From Bacteroidota bacterium (GTDB taxonomy: Bacteria > Bacteroidota > Bacteroidia > AKYH767-A > 2013-40CM-41-45), in assembly GCA_016711505.1 (NCBI GenBank), contig JADJSV010000018.1:248001-312000 (forward strand): 64,000 nt of DNA. The letters are read 5' to 3'. Made by a program: the position numbers and the translations under genes. Below the pieces are notes generated by a model, which searched no databases, was not told the origin of the DNA, and saw only the letters and a list, made by a program, of their open reading frames with translations. Below, piece by piece: positions 56,986-64,000 of this stretch; the stretch's first letter is position 1, and each line of letters begins with the position of its first letter.

Positions 56986-57867
56986 ATGAGTAAGAAGACT
57001 AATAACAAATCAAAAGCGAAACCCGCTACCAAGTCAAAAGCTAAACCTGCTGCTAAAAAAGCAAAGCCGGCTCCAGCTAAAAAAGCAAAAGCTGCCCCTG
57101 CCAAAAAAGCACCGGCGAAAAAAGTTGTTGCTAAAAAAGCTGCTCCTGCTAAAAAAGCACCCGTTAAAAAAGTAGTTGCAAAAGCTCCGGCGAAAAAAGT
57201 AGCCGCTAAAGTTGTTGCAAAAGCTCCAGCTAAAACGGTTGTTGCTAAACCTGCTGTAAAAACTCCTGCTAAAGCAGTTGTTGCAAAACCCGAAGTTGTA
57301 AAAGCACCTCCGGTTGTAAAAGCTTCTAAAAAAGAATCTGCGAAAAATAAAGTTGAGAAGCCACAGCTTCCACCGCGCAATGAAATTCCGGCTCCGCCAA
57401 AAGAAAGACCGGTGATCGGTCGCCCTGCGCCTTTTAACCGTCGTCCAGAACCGGCTTTGAACAGACCTCAGAAACCTCAGGAAGATTCCGGTAAAACACG
57501 TTATGCTGATAGTGAACTTGAAGAGTTCCGTGCTATCATCAATAAAAAACTGGAAGAAGCGCGTAGAGAATTGATGTTACTACAAGCACAGATGACAGCT
57601 GCCAATGAGCATGGTACCGATGATACTGCAAGTACTTTCAAAATACTTGAAGATGGATCGGATTCACTTGCAAAAGAAGAAGCAGGTCAGCTTGCAAGTC
57701 GTCAGAAAAAATTCATCGAGCAATTGGAAAATGCAATGGTTCGTATTGAAAATAAAACATACGGTGTTTGTCGTGTGACAGGAAAATTAATTCCGAAAGA
57801 ACGTCTGCGTGCCGTTCCACATACTACTCAGAGTATCGAAGCGAAACTTAACCAGTATCGCGACTAA
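56986..57867 (+). CDS. DksA/TraR-like protein with histone-H1-like Lys/Ala/Pro N-terminus
   Basis: Protein of 293 residues. The first 125 residues are low-complexity Lys-Ala-Pro repeats (PAKKAPAKK, KKVVAKAPAK) like bacterial histone-H1-like proteins and should bind nucleic acids. The C-terminal part (about 165-293) is a DksA/TraR-type coiled coil (ELEEFRAIINKKLEEARREL then DDTASTFKILEDGSDSLAKE) and a degenerate zinc-finger end YGVCRVTGKLIPKERLRAVP with only one Cys. It may be an RNA polymerase or chromosome-associated regulator. It lies between ileS and lspA, probably co-transcribed. Confidence 0.78.
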   Translation: MSKKTNNKSKAKPATKSKAKPAAKKAKPAPAKKAKAAPAKKAPAKKVVAKKAAPAKKAPVKKVVAKAPAKKVAAKVVAKAPAKTVVAKPAVKTPAKAVVAKPEVVKAPPVVKASKKESAKNKVEKPQLPPRNEIPAPPKERPVIGRPAPFNRRPEPALNRPQKPQEDSGKTRYADSELEEFRAIINKKLEEARRELMLLQAQMTAANEHGTDDTASTFKILEDGSDSLAKEEAGQLASRQKKFIEQLENAMVRIENKTYGVCRVTGKLIPKERLRAVPHTTQSIEAKLNQYRD

Positions 57868-57875
57868 TTTTTTTG

Positions 57876-57942
57876 AATTTCGGATTGCGGATTTCGGATT
57901 TCGGATTGCGCAATCCGAAATCCACAATCCGAAATCCGAAAT
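57876..57942. repeat. inverted repeat (ATTTCGGATT type)
   Basis: AATTTCGGATTGCGGATTTC-GGATTTCGGATTGCG pairs with CAATCCGAAATCCACAATCC-GAAATCCGAAATT. It fills the gap between the DksA-like stop and the lspA start. An upstream in-frame ATG at 57873 would translate it into a spurious N-terminus. Confidence 0.8.
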
Positions 57943-57950
57943 TATTTAAT

Positions 57951-58586
57951 TTGAAACGTGCAGCTTTAATAGTACTACTGGTATTATTCGTAGATCAGGT
58001 GGTGAAGATCTGGATCAAGACCCACATGTATCTCGGACAAGAGTTTAAGGTCTTTGATTTTTTCTTGATTCATTTTACTGAAAACAATGGAATGGCATTC
58101 GGACTTGAGTTCGGTGGTTCTTTTGGCAAATTGTTTCTAAGTGTTTTTCGTATCGTAGCCTCTTTTGGAATCGGATGGTATCTTATTCATTTGATCCGGC
58201 AAAAATCTCATAAACTTATTATTACTTGCTTCGCATTGATCTTTGCAGGTGCAATCGGAAACATCATCGATAGTGCTTTCTATGGAATGTTGTTCACTGA
58301 TAGCATGGAAGGTGTAGCACGTTTTGCTCCCGGACATGGTTATTCAAATTTTCTCCACGGACAAGTTGTCGATATGCTTTACTTCCCGATCGTCGGTGGT
58401 CGCTTTCCTGACTGGTTACCGATTTGGGGTGGTGAAACGTTTCTTTTCTTCCGCCCGATTTTTAATATCGCTGACTCATCTATAACTGTTGGTGTGATCT
58501 TACTTTTGATCTTTCAGAATAAGTTTACTTCTGAGAAAACGACGGAAGAAGTAAATAAGGAAACAGAATTTCAGACTCAGAATTGA
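57951..58586 (+). CDS. lspA: lipoprotein signal peptidase (signal peptidase II)
   Basis: Aspartic protease that removes lipoprotein signal peptides in the inner membrane. About 211 residues with four membrane helices. Active-site marks: NNGMAFGLEF, GAIGNIIDSAFYG (first catalytic Asp) and FRPIFNIADSSITVGV (second catalytic Asp). The start is the TTG at 57951 (LKRAALIVLLVLFVDQ); the longer frame starting at 57873 only adds residues from an intergenic repeat. It would process GldH, the lipocalin-like protein and others in this window. Confidence 0.88.
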   Translation: MKRAALIVLLVLFVDQVVKIWIKTHMYLGQEFKVFDFFLIHFTENNGMAFGLEFGGSFGKLFLSVFRIVASFGIGWYLIHLIRQKSHKLIITCFALIFAGAIGNIIDSAFYGMLFTDSMEGVARFAPGHGYSNFLHGQVVDMLYFPIVGGRFPDWLPIWGGETFLFFRPIFNIADSSITVGVILLLIFQNKFTSEKTTEEVNKETEFQTQN

Positions 58587-58696
58587 GATAGAATAGACCC
58601 AGGTCATTTTGAATTCTCCTGCATTATTTTATATTTGTATTGAATAATTTCTGCGATGTTGCCGAAATTAATTTCAAGCGTATTCTCAAAGTCCAC

Positions 58697-60331
58697 ATGA
58701 AAAAATTCCTTCCATTATTCCTTCAACTTATTACTGCTGCTTTCATATATGCATCAGATAACCCGAAGAATATTCCGGTAACATTTCATTCAACTGCAAA
58801 TGCTGACGTAAGGATTTCTGAACCGGTTGAAGTGAATGAAGCTGATCCATGTAATTGCTGGATAGAAAGAGATAGTTCCTGGAATGTTGTTCCTTTTAAT
58901 GGATCTACTAATGGACCACCTGAATACAGAAATGATGATGGTTCAACGGCTCCATTTGCTATTCCGTTCAATTTTTGTTTTTATGGGAGTAATTACAATT
59001 CGATATATATTAATAATAATGGTAGTGTTTCTTTTGACGGTCCATTTACTGCTTTCATAGCAGATTCTTTCCCTTCACCAAACTTTAAGATGATCTCTCC
59101 TTTTTGGGGCGATGTTGATACTCGTGGTCTTTTAAGCGGAATTGTTTATTATAAACTTACAAGTACAGCACTGATAATTCAATGGGATCATGTTGGATAT
59201 TATAATACACAAGATAATTTGTTAAATACATTTCAGTTAATTTTGACTGATGGTTCTGACCCAATTCTTGACGCAGGTAAAAATGTTTCCTTTTGTTATC
59301 AGGATATGCAGTGGACCACGGGTTCTGCATCAGGTGGTGCCGGAGGTTTTGGCGGAACACCTGCTACGGTTGGAGCAAATTTAGGTGATGGAATAAGTTC
59401 AATTCAAATCGGTCGTTTTGATCAACCGGGGTCAACATACAATGGTCCATATGGCGGAGGCGCGGGAATTGATTTTTTAGATAATCAATCCTATACTTTT
59501 GGATTGTGCAACTCAGCTAATATTGCTCCGTTCCTTAAATATACCGGGCTTTGCGATACATTGGAGATTTGTATTGGTGATACTGCAATAGTTGATTTTG
59601 AATTTTATTCACCTGAACTTTCTCAGTTGACTACAACAGCATTTAATTTCTTTGGACTTTCTGATTGCGGTGTCCTTCAGAACTCCCCGGGAAATGTTGC
59701 CGCCACTTCATGTTATATCGCCGGTACTTCAGGAAATGCAGGTTATCATTCAATTTCTGTCACAGCAACTGACAACGGAACTCCACAACAATCAACGACT
59801 GCTTTATTTGTTGTTCATATAAAAAATCCTGACGCAACATTTACATTCTCTCCTTCACCTGCACATCTTAATGATACAGTTGTATTCACTGCTAATTCAT
59901 CAGATAACACTTTTGCGATCTGGAATTTTGGTGATGGAAGTGCTGTGGATACAGGAAATGTCGTTACACACATTTTCCATACAGCTGCTTTGTTCAACGT
60001 TTCACTCACAGTTGTCAATGAAGGTTGTACATCTACCGACTCGACCACACAGCAAGTTACAGTTTTATTTGTCGGAGTTGATGAGAGTAATTTTGATCTG
60101 CAAGTGAGTCTTTCTCCAAATCCCACAAATGGTGTTTTGCTTTTTAATGCAAAAGATAATTCGGAAAAATATTCTATCGAGATCATTGACATTCAGGGAA
60201 GAATTGTTTACCATGATTTAAATTTAAGTGCAAATCATTTTATTGATATAAATTATCTGGAGAATGGAGTTTACTTTTATCAGATCTCAAATAACAATGG
60301 TCAGGTGAAAGGACGATTCTTGAAGCAGTAA
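58697..60331 (+). CDS. secreted NIDO/PKD protein with T9SS sorting domain
   Basis: Protein of about 544 residues. Signal peptide MKKFLPLFLQLITAAFIYAS, then a nidogen-like domain (about 60-270: FCFYGSNYNSIYINNNGSVS, FKMISPFWGDVDTRG, LTSTALIIQWDHVGYYN), a cadherin/Ig-like middle with Cys pairs, a PKD domain (ATFTFSPSPAHLND ... AIWNFGDGSAVDTG), and a T9SS type A tail (VSLSPNPTNGVLLF ... GVYFYQISNNNGQ). The start at 58697 is the first with a proper signal peptide; an in-frame ATG at 58640 adds a non-signal stretch. It is a likely surface adhesion or extracellular matrix protein. A TATATTTG box lies at 58630-58637. Confidence 0.82.
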   Translation: MKKFLPLFLQLITAAFIYASDNPKNIPVTFHSTANADVRISEPVEVNEADPCNCWIERDSSWNVVPFNGSTNGPPEYRNDDGSTAPFAIPFNFCFYGSNYNSIYINNNGSVSFDGPFTAFIADSFPSPNFKMISPFWGDVDTRGLLSGIVYYKLTSTALIIQWDHVGYYNTQDNLLNTFQLILTDGSDPILDAGKNVSFCYQDMQWTTGSASGGAGGFGGTPATVGANLGDGISSIQIGRFDQPGSTYNGPYGGGAGIDFLDNQSYTFGLCNSANIAPFLKYTGLCDTLEICIGDTAIVDFEFYSPELSQLTTTAFNFFGLSDCGVLQNSPGNVAATSCYIAGTSGNAGYHSISVTATDNGTPQQSTTALFVVHIKNPDATFTFSPSPAHLNDTVVFTANSSDNTFAIWNFGDGSAVDTGNVVTHIFHTAALFNVSLTVVNEGCTSTDSTTQQVTVLFVGVDESNFDLQVSLSPNPTNGVLLFNAKDNSEKYSIEIIDIQGRIVYHDLNLSANHFIDINYLENGVYFYQISNNNGQVKGRFLKQ

Positions 60332-60357
60332 ATATACAGGATACCAATACATAGAAT

Positions 60358-60459
60358 TCTGCGCAAAATCTGCGATGAATCTGCGGGATCTGCGAGATCT
60401 GCGGGAAAGAAAACACACTGAAATTTCTCCCGCAGATCCCGCAGATTTAGCGCAGATAT
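60358..60459. repeat. inverted repeat (CTGCGGGATCTGCG type)
   Basis: AATCTGCGGGATCTGCGAGA-TCTGCGGGA pairs with TCCCGCAGATCCCGCAGATT across a short loop. It lies between the T9SS gene and the M28 peptidase. A related half copy is at 24364-24412. Confidence 0.75.
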
Positions 60460-60476
60460 TAGTTCTCTTTTTTTAC

Positions 60477-60484
60477 TATTTTTG
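60477..60484 (+). promoter_or_regulatory. Bacteroidota-type -7 box of M28 peptidase gene
   Basis: TATTTTTG matches TAnnTTTG, 16 bases before the ATG at 60501, just after the inverted repeat. Confidence 0.5.
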
Positions 60485-60500
60485 ATCGAAATTAAGAACC

Positions 60501-61874
60501 ATGCAAAGAATCCTCCTGATTTTTATATCTGCTTTCATCAACCTTACTTCGGTAAAAGCACAAAACAAAGATTCGATTTCAATTAAACGAATTTTTAACG
60601 AAACCCTCGAAAACGGCCGCGCCTATCAATGGCTTTATGACCTAACCGAAAATGTAGGTCCACGCTTAGCAGGTTCGAAAGAAGCCGGCACTGCTGTCGA
60701 ATGGGCTAAACAAAAAATGATTGAAGCCGGAGCAGACTCTGTTTATCTGGAAGAAGTAATGGTTCCACACTGGGTACGTGGTGCAAAAGAAAAAGGTGTG
60801 ATCGTTGAAGCAAGCGGTAATAAACAGGAAGTGCAGATTCTTGCACTTGGGAATTCTATCTCTACTCCGAAAGAAGGTCTGACTGCAAACATAATCGAAG
60901 TAACTAATTTCGATGAGCTGGAGAAATTCGGAAAGGCTATGGTGGAAGGAAAAATCGTTTTCTTCAACCATCCATTCGATGAAAAATTCATCAATACATT
61001 TGAAGCATACGGCGAAGCTGTAAAATATCGCTGGCAAGCTCCTTCAGAAGCTGCAAAGTATGGTGCTGTAGGCTCCATCTGTCGGTCAATGACAAATGCT
61101 CTCGATGATTTTCCACATACCGGCGCAATGCGGTACATCGATTCAATTCCGAAAATTCCTTGTGTTGCAATCAGTACGATCGGTGCAAATCTTTTAAGTA
61201 AAATCCTGAAAACAAATAAGGAAACAAAATTCTTCATGCAGACTCATTGTGAAATGAAAGACAGTGTTCTTTCTTACAATGTGATCGGTGAGTTACGCGG
61301 AACGGAAAAACCAAAAGAGTATGTAGTTGTCGGCGGACATCTTGATTCATGGGACAACTGTAAAGGAGCGCATGATGATGGTGCCGGGATTGTTCAGTCA
61401 ATCGAAATCATAAGAACACTGAAAGCAATCAACATGCGGCCGAAACGAACAATTCGTATTGTTGCATTTATGAATGAAGAAAACGGTTTACGCGGCGGAC
61501 AAAAATATGCTGCAAACATGAATGAAAAAAAAGAAGTACACATTGCAGCAATTGAAAGTGATGCAGGTGCATTTCTACCATTAGGATTCGGATTGAATAT
61601 GCCGGAAGCTAAAAAAGAAAAAGTCAGAAAATGGGCACCACTGTTTTTGGATTATGGTTTATATAATTTCTCAGGAGAAGGCGATGGCGCTGATATCAGT
61701 GCTATGGAAAAATATAATGTTCCACTCATGGGACTACATGTAAATTCTCAACGGTACTTTGATTACCATCATGCTGCTTCTGATACATGGGATAAAGTGA
61801 ACAAACGCGAACTGCTTCTCGGCTCCGCCTCAATGGGTGCAATGGCGTTCTTACTTGCGGAATACGGACTCTAG
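60501..61874 (+). CDS. secreted M28 family aminopeptidase
   Basis: Zinc aminopeptidase of 457 residues. Signal peptide (about 1-20, ending VKAQ). An inserted PA-like region spans about 120-240. Zinc ligands are visible: VVGGHLDSWD (His), CKGAHDDGAGI (bridging Asp), MNEENGLRGG (catalytic Glu-Glu), and HVNSQRYFDYHHAASDT (last His) near residue 430. Members are leucyl or glutaminyl-type peptidases acting in the periplasm or outside. Length is normal; the gene is intact. Confidence 0.88.
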   Translation: MQRILLIFISAFINLTSVKAQNKDSISIKRIFNETLENGRAYQWLYDLTENVGPRLAGSKEAGTAVEWAKQKMIEAGADSVYLEEVMVPHWVRGAKEKGVIVEASGNKQEVQILALGNSISTPKEGLTANIIEVTNFDELEKFGKAMVEGKIVFFNHPFDEKFINTFEAYGEAVKYRWQAPSEAAKYGAVGSICRSMTNALDDFPHTGAMRYIDSIPKIPCVAISTIGANLLSKILKTNKETKFFMQTHCEMKDSVLSYNVIGELRGTEKPKEYVVVGGHLDSWDNCKGAHDDGAGIVQSIEIIRTLKAINMRPKRTIRIVAFMNEENGLRGGQKYAANMNEKKEVHIAAIESDAGAFLPLGFGLNMPEAKKEKVRKWAPLFLDYGLYNFSGEGDGADISAMEKYNVPLMGLHVNSQRYFDYHHAASDTWDKVNKRELLLGSASMGAMAFLLAEYGL

Positions 61875-62003
61875 AAGGAATGAATAATTAATAATGAATA
61901 ATTGATAATGTTGAGCTTCGGTTCAAGTTTTTCTTTATTCATAGCTTATTATCGCAAGTAAGAAAATAGTGCTACTTACTACTCACCAATTACTACTCAC
62001 CAA

Positions 62004-63803
62004 TTGAAGATCCCCGAACTCCTTTCAACCCTCCCCGACAGCCCGGGTATTTATCAGTTCTATGATAAAGAGGGATTGCTATTGTATGTCGGGAAGGCGA
62101 AGTCGTTGAAGAAAAGAGTCAGTTCGTATTTTCAGAAAGATGTTCATGAAAATGGCAAAACGACCGTAATGGTCCGTAAGGTTGCTGACATTAAAATTCT
62201 TGTCGTTAATACTGAGATGGACGCACTCCTGCTGGAGAATAGTCTTATCAAAAAACATCAGCCACGATATAACGTAAATCTTAAAGACGATAAAACATAT
62301 CCATGGATCTGTATTAAGAATGAAAAGTTCCCAAGAATTTTTATTACGCGCCAGATGATAAAAGATGGATCGGAATATTTTGGTCCGTATACTCCGGTGA
62401 AAATGATCAATACATTGCTGGATCTTATTGGACAACTTTACAAACTTCGAAATTGTAATCTCAACCTTACTCCGGAAAATATTGAAAAGAAGAAATTCAA
62501 AATTTGCCTGGAATATCATATAGGAAATTGTAAGGGTCCTTGTGAAGGACATCAATCAATGGAAGATTATGATCAGACGATCAAAGAGATCCGGCTCATT
62601 CTGAAAGGAAATATAAATACTGTAATTCAGCACTTGAAAAATCTGATGAATCAGCAGTCAGCACAATTCTTTTATGAAGAAGCTCAGGTCACAAAACAAA
62701 AGATTGAACTGCTTGAGAAATTTAAAACGAAATCTGTTGTTGTAAATCCATCAATTCATAATACCGATGTATTCAGTATTGTAACAGAGGAAGATTCTGC
62801 TTTCGTAAATTTTCTTCGCATTATGAACGGTTCTATTGTACAAGGCCATACTCTTGAAATTAAAAAGAAACTCGATGAATCTCCGGAAGAACTTTTGGAA
62901 ATTGCTATTGCTGATCTCCGGACTAAATTTAACAGTGATGCTAAAGAGATAATTGTTCCTTTTGAAGTTCCTACAATGATGGAAGGAGTTACGTTTACAA
63001 TTCCAAAAATAGGAGAGAAGCGGCACTTGCTTTCATTATCGGAAAGTAATGTGAGAAATTATATCCGCGAACGTGATCTTCAACTCGAGAAACAAAATCC
63101 TGAAAACAAAGTTTTGCGCCTGATGGAGAAAATGCAGAAGGATCTACGTTTAACCGAACTACCCAGACATATTGAATGTTTTGATAATTCAAATATTCAA
63201 GGTGCATATCCGGTTGCTGCTATGAGTGTTTTCAAAAACGGGCAACCTTCCAAAAAAGATTACCGGCATTTCAATATAAAAACCGTTGAAGGTCCCGATG
63301 ATTTTGCTTCGATGGAAGAAGTAATTTATCGTCGCTACAAAAGAATGCTCGATGAAGCACAACCTCTTCCGCAACTGATAGTAATTGACGGCGGTAAAGG
63401 TCAGCTTAGTTCAGCAATGACCAGTCTGGAAAAATTGGGATTAGTAGGAAAAATGGCTGTCATAGGAATTGCAAAAAAACTGGAAGAGATTTATTATCCC
63501 GGCGATTCTGCGCCTTTGTATATCGACAAGAAAAGTGAAACACTCAGAGTAATCCAGAATTTGCGGGATGAAGTTCACCGCTTTGGAATTACTCATCACC
63601 GTAATCGAAGAAGTAAAGGAGTAATGAAGACAGAACTTTCCGATATAAAGGGAATCGGTCAATCGACAGCAGATGAACTATTGCGCGAATTCAAATCCGT
63701 TAAACGAATCAAAGAAGCGTCGCATGATGAGTTGAAGGCAGTAATTGGTAATTCAAGAGCAGATAAAGTTTTTTCGCATTTTCATGATAAAACCGCTCCA
63801 TAA
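62004..63803 (+). CDS. uvrC: excinuclease ABC subunit C
   Basis: Nucleotide-excision repair nuclease of 599 residues. The N-terminal GIY-YIG domain makes the 3' cut (SPGIYQFYDKEGLLLYVGKA), a Cys cluster follows (CLEYHIGNCKGPCEG), then the UVR motif that binds UvrB, the RNase-H-like 5' incision domain (HIECFDNSNIQGAYPVAA), and two C-terminal helix-hairpin-helix units (LSDIKGIGQSTADELLREFK). It starts at TTG 62004. Complete and free of indels. UvrA and UvrB are not in the window. Confidence 0.95.
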   Translation: MKIPELLSTLPDSPGIYQFYDKEGLLLYVGKAKSLKKRVSSYFQKDVHENGKTTVMVRKVADIKILVVNTEMDALLLENSLIKKHQPRYNVNLKDDKTYPWICIKNEKFPRIFITRQMIKDGSEYFGPYTPVKMINTLLDLIGQLYKLRNCNLNLTPENIEKKKFKICLEYHIGNCKGPCEGHQSMEDYDQTIKEIRLILKGNINTVIQHLKNLMNQQSAQFFYEEAQVTKQKIELLEKFKTKSVVVNPSIHNTDVFSIVTEEDSAFVNFLRIMNGSIVQGHTLEIKKKLDESPEELLEIAIADLRTKFNSDAKEIIVPFEVPTMMEGVTFTIPKIGEKRHLLSLSESNVRNYIRERDLQLEKQNPENKVLRLMEKMQKDLRLTELPRHIECFDNSNIQGAYPVAAMSVFKNGQPSKKDYRHFNIKTVEGPDDFASMEEVIYRRYKRMLDEAQPLPQLIVIDGGKGQLSSAMTSLEKLGLVGKMAVIGIAKKLEEIYYPGDSAPLYIDKKSETLRVIQNLRDEVHRFGITHHRNRRSKGVMKTELSDIKGIGQSTADELLREFKSVKRIKEASHDELKAVIGNSRADKVFSHFHDKTAP

Positions 63804-63880
63804 GTAGATCAGTTTTAGTCGAAGTGACAATCTATTCAGAATTTACTGATAAATATCACGATTTCTCGCTTTTGGTTACG

Positions 63881-63888
63881 TAACTTTG
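63881..63888 (+). promoter_or_regulatory. Bacteroidota-type -7 box before usp gene
   Basis: TAACTTTG matches TAnnTTTG exactly and lies 27 bases before the ATG at 63916. Confidence 0.5.
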
Positions 63889-63915
63889 GAATATTGACAA
63901 ACAAAATTCTTTACG

Positions 63916-64000
63916 ATGAAAAAAATTCTTGTGACAACCGATTTCTCAGCAAATTCAAAAGCAGGTTTGAAGTTTGCAATTCAACTTTCATTGCAAGAGA
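63916..64000 (+). CDS. universal stress protein (UspA family), truncated by window end
   Basis: Only 28 residues are present: MKKILVTTDFSANSKAGLKF and AIQLSLQE. The start MKKILV-TDFS is the usual N-terminus of UspA-type proteins, where the Asp lies in the ATP-binding pocket. It runs off the window, so neither length nor any second domain can be judged. Confidence 0.75.
   Translation, partial: MKKILVTTDFSANSKAGLKFAIQLSLQE

Noticed and set aside
56982..57380. Minus-strand Ala/Gly/Phe-rich ORF opposite the Lys-rich tail
   Set aside because: It is the antisense reading of the Lys/Ala/Pro repeat of the DksA-like gene.
57873..57950. Longer N-terminus for LspA
   Set aside because: The extra residues (GLRISDFGLR type) are translated from an intergenic inverted repeat; the membrane start at 57951 fits the family.

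Overview
The window looks like a chromosomal contig from a member of the Bacteroidota, probably an uncultivated lineage. It carries a GldH gliding lipoprotein, several secreted proteins ending in type IX secretion (T9SS) sorting domains, many upstream boxes of the Bacteroidota TAnnTTTG (-7) type, and Bacteroidota-typical gene pairs such as rbfA with a LolC/E-like permease. Most of the DNA is housekeeping. I found no prophage, transposase, rRNA, tRNA or CRISPR array.

Layout: 0.1-2.2 kb PSP1-domain protein and gldH; 3.2-6.3 kb two M16 protease-like subunits; 6.4-7.5 kb membrane acyltransferase; 7.7-10.0 kb class A PBP; 10.0-14.2 kb 3-oxoacid CoA-transferase A and B subunits, split by a GT-C-like membrane protein and a GT2 enzyme; 14.2-16.7 kb further glycosyltransferases including a STELLO/DUF288-like enzyme; 16.7-26.6 kb peptide ABC ATPase, exonuclease, serine hydrolase, rluF, sugar-phosphate isomerase and lipB (overlapping stop/start), lysS and a rhodanese; 26.7-32.9 kb phosphatase, repeat array, MsbA-like exporter, T9SS protein and outer-membrane barrel; 33.0-38.8 kb an AT-rich defence island; 39-48.5 kb rbfA, methyltransferase, lolC/E-like permease, SGNH-type secreted protein, asd and a lamin-tail protein; 48.9-50.9 kb antitoxin-like genes followed by a HipA-like kinase and DUF3037 pair; 51-64 kb secreted proteins, RidA, ileS, a DksA-like protein, lspA, M28 peptidase, uvrC and a truncated UspA gene.

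The most interesting locus is the defence island. It reads vsr, a small XRE (C-protein-like) regulator, a C5-cytosine methyltransferase, then two tandem full-length Sau3AI-family restriction endonuclease homologues. It closes with a convergent gene that shows a PD-(D/E)XK-like signature and overlaps the stop of the last endonuclease. By homology the system should act on GATC. A dyad at the regulator promoter overlaps the -7 box and suggests autoregulation.

Two window-wide themes matter for interpretation. First, single-base indels break at least a dozen genes, mostly in short homopolymers and often in genes expected to be essential (PBP1A, MsbA-like, isomerase). They look like consensus errors of a long-read assembly, so broken genes are given here as single composite CDS. 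Second, the intergenic DNA is full of inverted-repeat elements of several families. One family sits only between convergent gene pairs, and another has entered coding sequence (ileS, the rbfA tail).
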